A stretch of DNA of 64,000 nt, from NCBI RefSeq assembly GCF_012035195.1, contig NZ_JAAVJH010000001.1, positions 62,001 through 126,000 on the forward strand, given 5' to 3'. Positions 8,596-18,154 of this stretch are shown here, piece by piece. The stretch is from Sphingomonas corticis. GTDB lineage: Bacteria > Pseudomonadota > Alphaproteobacteria > Sphingomonadales > Sphingomonadaceae. The notes beneath the pieces are model-generated. The model was given only the letters and a program-made list of their open reading frames with translations, was not told the origin of the DNA and ran no database searches. How positions within the stretch are numbered: position 1 is the stretch's first letter; each line of letters opens with the position of its first letter. Position numbers and translations under genes: made by a program.

Positions 8596-9603
8596 ATGCG
8601 ATGGATCCTTTTCCTGCTGGCGGCGGCGATGGCCGGGGCCGCCGCGGCACGCGAGCCGGTGATCGACATGCACCTGCACGCCATGAGCGCGGACGATCAG
8701 GGGCCGCCACCCCTGTCCGTTTGCACCCCGCTGGATCCGATGCCGCGCTGGGACGGGCACGAGCCGTGGGCGGACGCGCTGGTCGATTATTTCCGCCATC
8801 CGCCCTGCCGCGATCCGGTCACTTCCCCGGTGACCGATGACGCGGTGCGCGACAGGACGCTGGCGGAAATGCGGCGCTACAACGTGATCGGCGTGGTGAG
8901 CGGACCCACCGATCGATTGCGAGCCTGGAGGGCATTGGCGCCTGGACGGATCCTGTTCGGCATCGACCCGCCCGTAAAGACGCTGGCCGACGCTGCCGCG
9001 CTGCGCCGCTTCGCCGAACCGTTGCGGCGCACCGGGGATGCGACCGTGATTGGCGAGATCCCGGCGCAATATCTCGGCATCGGTCCCGACGATCCGCGGC
9101 TGGAGGGACTGTGGACGACCGCGGAGGCGCTGGATCTGCCCGTGGCGCTGCACGTCGGACCGGGCCCGCCCGGCGCCGCCTATCTCCCCGGCATGGCGTT
9201 CCAGGCGCGGCTATCCGATCCGTTGCTGCTCGAAAGCGTGCTGCTGCGGCATCCCAGGCTGCGGATCTACGTCATGCACGCGGGCTATCCGATGCTCGAA
9301 CGCATGCTGGCGCTGATGTACGTCCACCCGCAGGTGTACGTCGACACCGGCGTCATCGTCTGGTCGCAACCTCGCGCGGCCTTCTACCGATATCTGAAGG
9401 GGATGGTGGACGGCGGCTTCAGCGACCGGATCATGTTCGGCTCCGACCAGATGGTATGGCCCGAGACGATCGGCCGGTCGATCCGCGTGATCGAGGAGGC
9501 GCCGTTCCTGACACGCCGGCAGAAACGCGCCATCCTGTACGACAATGCCGCCCGGTTCCTGCGCCTGGACGAAGCCACGATCCGCCGCCACCACGCCAAG
9601 TAA
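8596..9603 (+). CDS. Exported amidohydrolase-family (TIM-barrel) hydrolase
   Basis: 335 residues with a signal peptide (RWILFLLAAAMAGAAAA, cleaved near residue 18), so it acts in the periplasm. The barrel begins with the metal motif DMHLH (about residues 24-28); later metal ligands fit HVG (about 187), MHAGYP (about 227) and GSDQM (about 284), the pattern of the amidohydrolase 2 group (PF04909: decarboxylases and lactonases). Substrate unknown. It is divergent from rnr, with starts 32 bases apart. Confidence 0.82.
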   Translation: MRWILFLLAAAMAGAAAAREPVIDMHLHAMSADDQGPPPLSVCTPLDPMPRWDGHEPWADALVDYFRHPPCRDPVTSPVTDDAVRDRTLAEMRRYNVIGVVSGPTDRLRAWRALAPGRILFGIDPPVKTLADAAALRRFAEPLRRTGDATVIGEIPAQYLGIGPDDPRLEGLWTTAEALDLPVALHVGPGPPGAAYLPGMAFQARLSDPLLLESVLLRHPRLRIYVMHAGYPMLERMLALMYVHPQVYVDTGVIVWSQPRAAFYRYLKGMVDGGFSDRIMFGSDQMVWPETIGRSIRVIEEAPFLTRRQKRAILYDNAARFLRLDEATIRRHHAK

Positions 9604-9604
9604 A

Positions 9605-10231
9605 TCAGCTGGGATGCGCCGCCGCTTCCTCCTCGGCGCGACGGTCGAGCAGGCGCATGCGCCCGCGGTCGGCCGCCTTCAGCGCGACACCGGCGATCCG
9701 TTCGGACAGCCAGCCGACCGCCGCGCCGGCGATCACGTCGGACAGGTAGTGGGCGCCGCGCGGCACCTGCAGCGCGCCCGCGGTGCCGGCGAGCGCGCGC
9801 GCCGCCGGGGCGGCGCCGGGCACCTCGTGCGCCACCGCCTGCGCGACCGCGACCGCACCGGCGGTGTGGCCGGAGGGAAAGGCGTTCTTGCTCTTGTCCT
9901 TGGTCCCCGTGCCCTTCTTCACGCTGGGACGGTCGCCGGCCGCGTGCGGGCGGGTGCGGTCCACCGCGGCCTTCAGCAGCGTCTTCGCGCCGGTCGCGAC
10001 CAGGTGGCTCGCCACCATCCGCGCGCCGGTGCGGATCATTGTCGGGCGGCGCAGCAGCGTTCCCGCCGCCAGCGTGCCAAGCGCCAGCAGCATCAGCGGC
10101 GGCTCGTCGCTCGCCTTTGCCAGCGGCTCCAGCGCCTTCACCGCCCGGCTGTCGCGCAGCGCGACCAGCGGCGCCAGCGCCCGGTGCTCGGCGTGCGCGG
10201 CCTTCTTCGCGCTGCTCTTCTTCTTGCTCAT
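9605..10231 (-). CDS. PAP2-type phosphatase
   Basis: 208 residues. The acid phosphatase/PAP2 motifs are all present: KAAVDRTRP (motif 1), PSGHTAG (motif 2, catalytic His) and RGAHYLSDVIAG (motif 3, nucleophile His and Asp). The N-terminus is lysine/alanine rich (MSKKKSSAKKA). Hydrophobic helices around the motifs imply an inner-membrane lipid-phosphate phosphatase, perhaps acting on undecaprenyl-diphosphate or phosphatidate. ATGA overlap with the FNT channel gene upstream suggests one transcript. The stop lies one base after the convergent amidohydrolase stop. Confidence 0.87.
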   Translation of the reverse strand: MSKKKSSAKKAAHAEHRALAPLVALRDSRAVKALEPLAKASDEPPLMLLALGTLAAGTLLRRPTMIRTGARMVASHLVATGAKTLLKAAVDRTRPHAAGDRPSVKKGTGTKDKSKNAFPSGHTAGAVAVAQAVAHEVPGAAPAARALAGTAGALQVPRGAHYLSDVIAGAAVGWLSERIAGVALKAADRGRMRLLDRRAEEEAAAHPS

Positions 10232-11040
10232 GCCCGATCGCCCTCCGGCTCGCCCTGCACCTGCCCGTGGGCCAGCAGCGTGAACAACCCGGCGCCGCCG
10301 ATCAGGTTGCCCGCCACCGCCGGCATGATCTCGCCGAACAGCGCGCCGGGCCAGGACAGCAGCCCTTCCCATGCCAGCACCCACGCCTTCGCGGAGCCCG
10401 CGACCGAGTGCGCGAAGTCCGCCGCGCCGACGACCCAGGTGATGGCGAAGATGACGAGGAACGCCTGCTCGCGCCCGTTGGGAAGCAGCCAGGCGATGCC
10501 CGCGATCAGGAAGCCCGCCGGGATGCCGACCAGGAAGGTGTGCATCGGATCGTGCGCCAGCATCGATTCCGCCACGCCGGTCATGCCCGCCCGCACCTCC
10601 GGCGCGACGAGGCCGAGGTGGACCAGCGCGCCGGTGGTCAGCAGCGTGCCCGCCAGGTTCGCCACCAGCACCAGCGACCACAGCCGCACCGTCCGCCGCG
10701 CGCCGTCCAGCGACGGCCGGTGCGCGAACGGCAGCATCGCGGTGATCGTGCTCTCCGTGAAGAACTGCATCCGGCCGAGCACGACGATGATGAAGCCGAT
10801 GGGGTAGCCGAGCGCGACGAGGAGCGGCTTGGCCGGCCCCTCGGGCAGCGCGGCGTGGAGGATCGCCATCGCCACCAGCGAGGCGTTGATGGCGATGCCC
10901 GCGGCGAGGCCCGACCACAGCAGCGAGGGCGCGGAGCGGCGCAGTTCGGCCTCGCCCTCCTCGCGCACGGCGCGGTGGACGTCCTTCGCGTCCGCCGCCT
11001 TCAGTTCCTCGATATCGTCGTCGGCGGCGCGCTCTTCCAT
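10228..11040 (-). CDS. Formate/nitrite transporter (FNT) family channel
   Basis: 270 residues. After an acidic N-terminal tail (MEERAADDDIEELK) come six hydrophobic segments, with the family-typical arrangement of GYPIGFIIVVLGRMQFFTEST in span 2-3 and a glycine-rich AVAGNLIGGAGLFT near the end. It resembles the YfdC-like subgroup rather than FocA/NirC proper, so the carried anion (formate, nitrite or other) is uncertain. The ATG at 11040 was chosen over a longer open frame to 11301, which is a shadow of the next gene. Confidence 0.86.
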   Translation of the reverse strand: MEERAADDDIEELKAADAKDVHRAVREEGEAELRRSAPSLLWSGLAAGIAINASLVAMAILHAALPEGPAKPLLVALGYPIGFIIVVLGRMQFFTESTITAMLPFAHRPSLDGARRTVRLWSLVLVANLAGTLLTTGALVHLGLVAPEVRAGMTGVAESMLAHDPMHTFLVGIPAGFLIAGIAWLLPNGREQAFLVIFAITWVVGAADFAHSVAGSAKAWVLAWEGLLSWPGALFGEIMPAVAGNLIGGAGLFTLLAHGQVQGEPEGDRA

Positions 11041-11075
11041 CACCGCCGAACGGACGGGCTCTCGTTTCGCTCCCG

Positions 11076-11870
11076 CTACGGCTGGAGCGCGGCGGTGTAG
11101 GCGCCGAACGGCTCGGCCAGCACGCGTCGGCCGGCCTGCCACACCTCCACCCCGCCGCCCGGCGTGGCAGCGTCGGTGGAGGCGAGGACGCGGTAGACGA
11201 AGCCGGCGCGGCGGAACTCGTACACGCGCCGGTCGCCGCTCTGCTCGACCAGCCGGCCGCCGTCGATCGTCGTGGACGCGCGCGTGTCGCGGCCGCCCCA
11301 CGGCTGCGACAGCGCGGGCAGGTTCGTGTCGTAATCGTAGCTACGATAGCGATAGCCGCTACGCTCGGTCCGCGTCACCTGGATCGAGCGCTTCGCAGTG
11401 GCGCCCAGCACGCGCGTCTGCGGCGCGAAGCGGCAGGTGGCGGTGTCGTCGTTCAGCGTCAGCGACGTGACCGTCGGCGTGGTGGCGCCCGGCTCCACCA
11501 CGCCGGGGCTGACCGAGTGGATGGTCCCGACCTGCGCGCCGGCGGCGTCGAGCAGGGGCATCCACATCTGCGACATGCCCGCCTCCCCCTCGCCAATGCG
11601 CAGCTGCGCCGCACGCGCCGGCGCCAGCCCCGGCTTCTCCAGCGCCGTCAGCGTGACGCGGCGCCGCGCGTCCGGTGCGGACATCACCAGCACGCGGTCG
11701 CGATCGATCGCATCGCACACGAACAGCGCGGGCGACCAGGCGCCGCCGGTCCGCATCCCCGCGCGCACCATCGACACCGACTGCGGCGGCTGCTGCGCTC
11801 CGGCTCCGGCCCCCGCCCCCGTCACTGCCGACCCCGCCAACAGCACGGCACCGATCACCCACGCGCGCAT
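11076..11870 (-). CDS. Exported hypothetical protein
   Basis: 264 residues with a signal peptide (MRAWVIGAVLLAGSAVTGAGA, cleavage near residue 25). The body is beta-rich with few charged clusters; a tyrosine-rich SGYRYRSYDYD occurs near residue 185 and there are two cysteines (VCDAID and ATCRF) that could form a disulfide in the periplasm. No family recognised. It lies 35 bases upstream of the FNT gene on the same strand and is divergent from trmB, so these could be promoter-proximal to one transcript. Confidence 0.75.
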   Translation of the reverse strand: MRAWVIGAVLLAGSAVTGAGAGAGAQQPPQSVSMVRAGMRTGGAWSPALFVCDAIDRDRVLVMSAPDARRRVTLTALEKPGLAPARAAQLRIGEGEAGMSQMWMPLLDAAGAQVGTIHSVSPGVVEPGATTPTVTSLTLNDDTATCRFAPQTRVLGATAKRSIQVTRTERSGYRYRSYDYDTNLPALSQPWGGRDTRASTTIDGGRLVEQSGDRRVYEFRRAGFVYRVLASTDAATPGGGVEVWQAGRRVLAEPFGAYTAALQP

Positions 11871-11921
11871 CGCACCAACCTTCCATTCCGTTTCGCGGGC
11901 GAAGCCGGTAATCCGCGCGAC

Positions 11922-12602
11922 ATGAACGATCCCACAACGATCCGCCGCCTCTACGGCCGGCGCCAGGGCCACGCGCTGCGCGCCGGCCAGGCCGCGCTGG
12001 TGGAGGACCTGCTGCCCCGCCTGTCGCTGCCCGAGGAAGGCCCGCTCGACGCCGCGCGGCTGTTCGGCGACGACCGGCCGCTCCAGCTGGAGATCGGCTT
12101 CGGCGCGGGCGAGCATCTCGCCGCACAGGCGGCGGCGGCGCCGGGGACGGGGTTCATCGGGTGCGAGCCGTTCCTGAACGGCGTCGTCGGCGCGCTGGGC
12201 CACGTGCGCGACCGCGCGCTGACCAACGTCCGCCTGCACATGGGCGACGCGCTGGAGGTGGTGGAGCGGCTGCCCGACGCCTCGCTCGAGCGGGTCTACC
12301 TCCTCCATCCCGATCCCTGGCCCAAGGCGCGCCATGCCAAGCGGCGGATGATGAACCACGGCCCGCTCGACCTGATCGCGCGCAAGCTGAAGCCCGGCGG
12401 CGAGTTTCGCCTGGGCACCGACGACCCGACGTACTGCCGCTGGTCGATGATGGTGATGGACGCGCGCCGCGACTTCGCGTGGCAGGCCGCCACCCCGGCC
12501 GATTTCCTCACCCGACCCGACGACTGGCCGGAGACGCGCTACGAGCGCAAGGCGCGGCGGCAGGGGCACGAAGTCTGGTATTTCCGCTACCTGCGTCGTT
12601 GA
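11922..12602 (+). CDS. trmB: tRNA (guanine-N7-)-methyltransferase
   Basis: 226-residue SAM-dependent enzyme that methylates G46 in the tRNA variable loop. SAM-binding motif LEIGFGAGEHL (about residues 56-66), the TrmB signature LLHPDPWPKARHAKRR (about 127-142) and GTDDPTY (about 165) are clear. The ATG at 11922 gives the usual alphaproteobacterial length; the open frame further upstream is antisense to the neighbouring gene. Confidence 0.95.
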   Translation: MNDPTTIRRLYGRRQGHALRAGQAALVEDLLPRLSLPEEGPLDAARLFGDDRPLQLEIGFGAGEHLAAQAAAAPGTGFIGCEPFLNGVVGALGHVRDRALTNVRLHMGDALEVVERLPDASLERVYLLHPDPWPKARHAKRRMMNHGPLDLIARKLKPGGEFRLGTDDPTYCRWSMMVMDARRDFAWQAATPADFLTRPDDWPETRYERKARRQGHEVWYFRYLRR

Positions 12603-12664
12603 TCCAGGTGGGGAACGGGGCGGATGTCCGCTCGTTGGCCGGGTTCCAATTCACGGAGGCTCCC

Positions 12665-13489
12665 ATGCCCTACATCAAGACGCGCGACGGCACCGACATC
12701 TACGTGAAGGACTGGGGCTCGGGCCGGCCGGTCGTTCTGGTCCACGGCTGGCCGCTGTCCGCCGACAGCTGGGACCCGCAAGCGCTGGCGCTGGCGGAGG
12801 CGGGGTTCCGCGTCATCGCCTACGATCGGCGCGGCTTCGGCCGGTCGGGCCAGCCGTGGTCGGGATATGACTACGACACGCTGACCGACGACCTGTCCGA
12901 CGTTATGACGGCGGCGGGCGCGGACCGGGACGCCACGATCATCGGCTTCTCGATGGGCGGCGGCGAGGTGGCGCGGTACATGAGCCGGCACGACGGCAAG
13001 GGCCTGGTCTCGGCCGGGCTGATCGGGTCGGTGGTGCCGTATATGCTGAAGACCGACGACAATCCCGATGGCGTGCCGGAGGAGCAGCTCCAGCAGATCG
13101 CCGCCGGCATCAAGAAGGACCGCGCGAAGTTCTTCGCCGATTTCTTCAAGGACTTCTTCGGCGTGGGCTACGTCACCAGCCCGGTCAGCCAGGAGACGCT
13201 GGACTGGGCGTGGCGGCTGGCGATGCAGGCCGGGCTGAAGCCGACGCTGGCCTGCGCGGAGAGCTTCGGCCACACCGACTTCCGCGGCGACCTGCCCGCA
13301 TTCCGCGTGCCGACGCTGGTGCTGCACGGGACGGAGGACAAGACCGTGCCGATCGACGCCTCCGGCCGCGCCGCGGCTGCGGGGATCGCGAACGCGCAGC
13401 TGGTGGAATATGACGGCGCGCCGCACGGGCTGTTCGCGACGGAGAGCGACCGGCTGACGCGCGACCTGCTGGCGTTCCTGGGGCGGTAG
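12665..13489 (+). CDS. Alpha/beta hydrolase (non-heme chloroperoxidase-like)
   Basis: 274 residues. Oxyanion-hole motif LVHGWPLSADSW (about residues 24-35), nucleophile elbow GFSMGGGE (serine about residue 99), acid GTEDKTVP and base APHGLF complete the triad. The GWPL and YDRRGFGRS segments match the cofactor-free bacterial haloperoxidase/esterase group. It probably acts as a cytoplasmic esterase; the perhydrolase activity of the family is a side reaction. A strong ribosome site (CGGAGG) precedes the ATG. Confidence 0.88.
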   Translation: MPYIKTRDGTDIYVKDWGSGRPVVLVHGWPLSADSWDPQALALAEAGFRVIAYDRRGFGRSGQPWSGYDYDTLTDDLSDVMTAAGADRDATIIGFSMGGGEVARYMSRHDGKGLVSAGLIGSVVPYMLKTDDNPDGVPEEQLQQIAAGIKKDRAKFFADFFKDFFGVGYVTSPVSQETLDWAWRLAMQAGLKPTLACAESFGHTDFRGDLPAFRVPTLVLHGTEDKTVPIDASGRAAAAGIANAQLVEYDGAPHGLFATESDRLTRDLLAFLGR

Positions 13490-13517
13490 GAACCGCGCCG
13501 GAACGACAGACCAGCAT

Positions 13518-13587
13518 CCGTTCGCCCTGTGCGAAGTCGAAGGCACGCGCCGATGGCCGTGCTTCGACTTCGCTCAGCACGGACGGC
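13518..13587. repeat. REP-like palindrome pair
   Basis: Left arm CCGTTCGCCCTGTGCGAAGT.. (13518-13547) and right arm CGTGCTTCGACTTCGCTCAG.. (13559-13587) are inverted copies of the element at 5860. They lie between two convergent genes and can form a long hairpin, possibly serving as a two-way terminator. Confidence 0.8.
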
Positions 13588-13617
13588 ACTCTTCATCGCA
13601 TTCGCGAGCCCACCACG

Positions 13618-13938
13618 TCACTTCAGCGGGACGATCACCTCGTCCGGATGCGCGACGTTCAGTTCCTTGCGCACCAGCTCGTCCACCATGTCCGGATTGG
13701 CGTGGCGCGGGTCGAGCAGCGCGACGCGGTTCTTCAAGGTCTCGCGCCGGTGCGACAGCGTGGCGAGCTGCTTGTTGCGGGCCGCGATCTGCCGCTTGTA
13801 GTCGCCGAGCGCGAGGATGCCGTTCGAGCCGAGCACCGCATAGGCGCCGAAGAACAGCATGACGCCCACCGCCGCCGCGGGCACGAGCGCGCGGCGGAGC
13901 TGGGTGCGGATGCGATGGGGCGGGCGTCGCTTGCTCAC
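13618..13938 (-). CDS. FtsB/DivIC-like septum formation initiator
   Basis: 106 residues with a GTG start (a TTG at 13974 would add 12 Arg-rich residues and leave almost no space after eno). A basic N-terminus is followed by one membrane span (about residues 17-37, ALVPAAAVGVMLFFGAY), then a periplasmic coiled coil (YKRQIAARNKQLATLSHR...). This is the FtsB/DivIC layout; FtsB joins FtsL and FtsQ in the divisome. It sits just downstream of eno, as ftsB often does in Proteobacteria, which supports the call. Confidence 0.82.
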   Translation of the reverse strand: MSKRRPPHRIRTQLRRALVPAAAVGVMLFFGAYAVLGSNGILALGDYKRQIAARNKQLATLSHRRETLKNRVALLDPRHANPDMVDELVRKELNVAHPDEVIVPLK

Positions 13939-13980
13939 GTCGTCGATTCTCGCCCGGCCCCTGCGAAAACGCAAGCGCGA

Positions 13981-15273
<1,293 letters not shown>

Positions 15274-15390
15274 TTATCGCAGGTAAAGGTAGCGGATCGG
15301 CCGCGCCTTACCCTGCGTGCGTCGCTGCTGCAACGCGAGGGAACCGCTGCACGCACCCGCGGTTAGTGGCGCTGACCAAGGAGGACCGAC

Positions 15391-15912
15391 ATGGCCGATC
15401 AGGATCGAGACTATCCGACGCCGCTGACCGACGGGGACATCACCCCGCCGCCGGCGAACGCCGACTTCCAGCCCGCCGCGCCGCTGAAGGACGCGGGCGT
15501 CGAATTCGTGGCGGAGGGCGACGCGCCGGGCGGCATCGCCGGCGCCAAGCAGACGGTATTGGAGAAGACCTCCGACGCGCGCAGCCAGGCGACCGACAAG
15601 GCGCGCCTCTACGCCGAGGACGGCAAGGCGAAGGCCACCAGCGCGCTGGTGCAGCTGTCGCAGATGCTGACCGACGCCGCGGGCCAGGTGGACGAGAAGC
15701 TGGGCGAGCAATACGGCCAGTACGCCCGCGCCGCCGCCGACCGGGTGAGCGGCTATTCCACCGCGCTGGACGGCAAGAGCGTGGACGAGCTGGTCGAGGA
15801 CGCGCGCGAGCTGGTGAAGAAGAGCCCCGCGGTCGCGATCGGCGCCGCGGCGGCGATCGGCTTCGTCATCGCGCGGGTGCTGACCGCCGGCGTCGACCAG
15901 CGCAACGCCTGA
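15391..15912 (+). CDS. Helical membrane-anchored protein, ElaB/YqjD (DUF883)-like
   Basis: 173 residues; a good ribosome site (AAGGAGG) precedes the ATG at 15391. Acidic, proline-containing N-terminus (to about residue 60), then long Ala/Lys/Asp amphipathic helices and a C-terminal hydrophobic segment (SPAVAIGAAAAIGFVIARVL, about residues 144-163). The layout matches the ElaB/YqjD ribosome-associated inner-membrane proteins seen in stress and stationary phase, but the match is by architecture only. First gene of a tight four-gene run. Confidence 0.75.
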   Translation: MADQDRDYPTPLTDGDITPPPANADFQPAAPLKDAGVEFVAEGDAPGGIAGAKQTVLEKTSDARSQATDKARLYAEDGKAKATSALVQLSQMLTDAAGQVDEKLGEQYGQYARAAADRVSGYSTALDGKSVDELVEDARELVKKSPAVAIGAAAAIGFVIARVLTAGVDQRNA

Positions 15913-15916
15913 CGCG

Positions 15917-16270
15917 ATGGACCTGCACGATCCTGTCCTGCACCCGCGCGTCGAGGACGACAGCATTCCGGCGCTCGTCGCCCGCCTGACCGGCGACGCG
16001 CGGGAGATGGTCTCGGCCGAGGTGGCATTGGCCAAGGCGAAGGTCGCCGATGCGACCGGGCGCTACAAGTCCGCCGCCGTCTTCTTCGGCGCGGCGGGCG
16101 TGCTGGCGCTGGCGGCGCTCGTCGCGCTGCTGGTCGGCCTCATCCTGTCGCTGGCGACCGTGATCGGACCGGGACTGGCGACGCTGGCGGTGGTGGGCGT
16201 GGTGCTCGCCGTCGCGCTCGTCCTCGCGCTGGTCGGCCGCTCGCGGCTGGCCGGAAAGGTGTCGGCATGA
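15917..16270 (+). CDS. Phage-holin-family (YqjE/Holin-X-like) membrane protein
   Basis: 117 residues: an N-terminal cytoplasmic helix (ARLTGDAREMVSAEVALAKAKV) and two membrane spans (about residues 50-75 and 82-105) separated by a tight turn. This is the chromosomal Holin-X/YqjE pattern; the name is historical and no phage gene is near. It starts 4 bases after the previous stop and its own stop overlaps the next start (ATGA), so this is one transcript. Role unknown, presumed envelope stress. Confidence 0.82.
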   Translation: MDLHDPVLHPRVEDDSIPALVARLTGDAREMVSAEVALAKAKVADATGRYKSAAVFFGAAGVLALAALVALLVGLILSLATVIGPGLATLAVVGVVLAVALVLALVGRSRLAGKVSA

Positions 16271-16566
16271 CCGAGCTGAACCGCGCGGAAGCGCGCGCGC
16301 AGGCGGCGCGCGAGCGGCTGGGGCAGACCGTCGACACGTTGCAGGCGCAGCTCGATCCGCAAGTGCTGGTGCAGAAGGCGAAGCATCACGTCGCCGACGG
16401 CGGCGGGCGCGCCGCCCGCGCGTCGGTGGAGGCCGCCAGGCGCAATCCCGCCACCGTCGCCGGCGGCGTGGCGCTGCTCGCCGCCTTCTTCGGACGGCGC
16501 CGCATCGCCGCCGTCTTCAGGAAAACCGAAAGGAAGAACGATGACCACTCCGCAGCACAGCAATGA
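16267..16566 (+). CDS. DUF3618 family protein
   Basis: 99 residues. The N-terminus matches DUF3618 (EARAQAARERLGQTVDTLQAQLDPQVL, broken here by family convention around TVD.L...L.P). A short hydrophobic segment follows (NPATVAGGVALLAAFFG, about residues 61-77) and then a basic tail. DUF3618 genes usually sit right after a holin-family gene, as here. Its last 26 bases overlap the following gene in another frame. Confidence 0.82.
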   Translation: MTELNRAEARAQAARERLGQTVDTLQAQLDPQVLVQKAKHHVADGGGRAARASVEAARRNPATVAGGVALLAAFFGRRRIAAVFRKTERKNDDHSAAQQ

Positions 16567-16954
16567 CGAACACGGCCGGGTCCGCGACGGCGTGGACAAC
16601 GTGAAGGAGAAGGCGCGCGAGGCGGCGCGGCAGGCGTCGAGCGCGGTGGAGACGAACCCGCTGGGCGTCCTGATCGGCGGTGCGGCCGTCGGTGCCATCG
16701 TCGGCGCGGTGCTGCCGCGATCGCAGAAGGAGAAGGACCTGCTCGCCCCCCTGGGCAAGCGCGTCGGCGCGACCGCCGCCGCCGCCTTCGCCGCGGCGAA
16801 GGAGACGGGGCGCAGCGAGCTCGACAACCTCGGCCTCAGCAAGGGCGCGGCGAAGGACCAGGCCAGGTCGCTGCTGTCGAACGTCGCCAAGGCGGCGGGC
16901 AATGCCGGCAAGGCCGCGGTGAACGCCGGCCGCGAGCAGGCGAAGGGCCAATAA
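16541..16954 (+). CDS. Alanine/lysine-rich helical protein with glycine-zipper membrane segment
   Basis: 137 residues, ATG preceded by AAAGGAAG (about 16530-16537). An amphipathic helix (NVKEKAREAARQASSAV) leads to a hydrophobic glycine-repeat stretch (NPLGVLIGGAAVGAIVGAVLP, broken by GxxxG spacings, about residues 41-61), then another long helix. The form is that of YtxH/ElaB-like stress proteins. Fourth gene of the cluster, with a 26-base overlap. No specific family assigned. Confidence 0.72.
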   Translation: MTTPQHSNDEHGRVRDGVDNVKEKAREAARQASSAVETNPLGVLIGGAAVGAIVGAVLPRSQKEKDLLAPLGKRVGATAAAAFAAAKETGRSELDNLGLSKGAAKDQARSLLSNVAKAAGNAGKAAVNAGREQAKGQ

Positions 16955-17004
16955 GCGTTCCGCGGGCGGTTCAACCCGCCCGCGAAACCCGCTAGAGCGC
17001 AGGC

Positions 17005-17238
17005 ATGAGCAAGCTTCACCTCGTCTTCGGCGGGCGCGTCAGCGACCCGCGAACTCTCGACTTCGCCGATCTCAAGTCGATCGACATCGTCGGCGTCTTT
17101 CCAGATTACGCCAGTGCCGAAAAGGCCTGGCGGGCGGCGGCGCAGCGCACGGTGGACGATGCGGAGATGAAGTACGTGGTGGTGCACCTGCACCGCCTGC
17201 TGGAACCGGACGTGCTGGCGCGAAGCGCGGGAGCGTAA
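17005..17238 (+). CDS. DUF4170 family protein
   Basis: 77 residues beginning MSKLHLVFGGRVSD. The LVFGGRV...DL..ID.VG.FPDYASAEKAWRAAAQ..VDDA..KYV.VHLHRLL pattern is that of DUF4170, a small cytoplasmic protein family of alphaproteobacteria with no known function. The ATG lies 50 bases after the previous stop. A region of decayed repeats follows. Confidence 0.85.
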   Translation: MSKLHLVFGGRVSDPRTLDFADLKSIDIVGVFPDYASAEKAWRAAAQRTVDDAEMKYVVVHLHRLLEPDVLARSAGA

Positions 17239-17539
17239 CGCGGCCAGGCGTGCCGGCGCCTTGGACGTCGGGGCCGCACTATCCTAGTACGGCTGGTCGG
17301 CGCGGGCGAAACCGGGTGTCGTCCGCGACGGTGGCGGTGTTTCGACTTGGCTCAGCACGAATGGATGGCATCGCAGGCTCGATCCTCTGCGACCAGCCGC
17401 GCGAATGCCTGGCATCGGCCGGAAGATCGTAGCCGCCCCTCCGTTCGGCCCGAGCGACGTCGAAGGCCCTGCGGACACCGGTCGTGCGTAGACCCCTGGC
17501 ACGACATCGGCCGGAACACCTGGAGGAGCCGAACGACGA
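17239..17539. repeat. Gene-free region with decayed REP-like arms
   Basis: About 300 bases without a believable ORF. Two degenerate copies of the window's REP-like arm are visible: TTTCGACTTGGCTCAGCACG.. (17340-17364) and CCGTTCGGCCCGAGCGACGT.. (17441-17469), in right-arm-then-left-arm order and with several substitutions. Short ORFs here are on repeat sequence and have no ribosome sites. Confidence 0.6.
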
Positions 17540-17569
17540 AAGGGCCGCCCGGCATCCCAGGCGGCCCTT
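17540..17569 (-). terminator. Intrinsic terminator of greA
   Basis: Perfect 10-bp stem AAGGGCCGCC / GGCGGCCCTT with a 10-base loop, 27 bases after the greA stop on the minus strand. The stem ends in TT followed by TTCGTCGTT on that strand, a weak U-tract. Confidence 0.75.
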
Positions 17570-17596
17570 CACGCATCGACCCGCGGTCCGATCGAC

Positions 17597-18073
17597 TCAG
17601 ATGAATTCCACCTTCGAGACGACGTAGTAGCGCTCGCCCGCGGGCACCGACACCTCGACCTCGTCGTCGACGTTGCGGCCGATCAGCGCGCGGCCCAGGG
17701 GGGAATTGTAGCTGATCCGGCCGGTCTTCGCGTCCGCCTCGGTCTGACCGACGATCTGGTAGCGGACCGGCTTGTCGTCCTCGTCCAGCAGCGTGACCGT
17801 CGCACCGAAGACCACCTTGTCGCCCGACAATTCCGTCGGATCGATGATCTGCGCGCGGCTCAGCTTGTCCTCGATGTCCGCGATCGACGCCTCGATCTGA
17901 CCCTGCCGCTCCTTGGCGGCATGATATTCGGCGTTCTCGCTGAGGTCGCCGTGCGCGCGCGCTTCCTCGATCGCGTCGACGATCTGCGGGCGTTCGGCCT
18001 TCAGGCGCTTCAGGTCCGCAGTCAGCTTGTCATGGCCTTCCTGCAGCATCGGCATCTTCTCGACCGTCGCCAT
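17597..18073 (-). CDS. greA: Transcription elongation factor GreA
   Basis: 158 residues, the standard length. N-terminal coiled coil (residues about 10-75) with the acidic tip [20 protein letters not shown], whose Asp and Glu drive RNA cleavage in backtracked RNA polymerase, then the C-terminal FKBP-like domain (TVTLLDEDD..., [23 protein letters not shown]). It lies 81 bases downstream of carB on the same strand, a common alphaproteobacterial order, and has its own terminator. Confidence 0.97.
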   Translation of the reverse strand: MATVEKMPMLQEGHDKLTADLKRLKAERPQIVDAIEEARAHGDLSENAEYHAAKERQGQIEASIADIEDKLSRAQIIDPTELSGDKVVFGATVTLLDEDDKPVRYQIVGQTEADAKTGRISYNSPLGRALIGRNVDDEVEVSVPAGERYYVVSKVEFI

Positions 18074-18154
18074 CGCGCACTTCCTTCAAAAAAAGCTTTC
18101 CCCCGAGCGACCCCGCCGGGGCCGCCCGCACCACCGTTCGAACAATCTCGGAGG

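Noticed and set aside
13939..13974. TTG start for the FtsB-like gene at 13974
   Set aside because: Adds an Arg-rich stretch beside the eno stop without a ribosome site; the GTG at 13938 is more typical in length.
15917..16270. Prophage remnant because of the holin-family name
   Set aside because: No lysis, tail, integrase or attachment sequences nearby; chromosomal Holin-X proteins are common outside phages.
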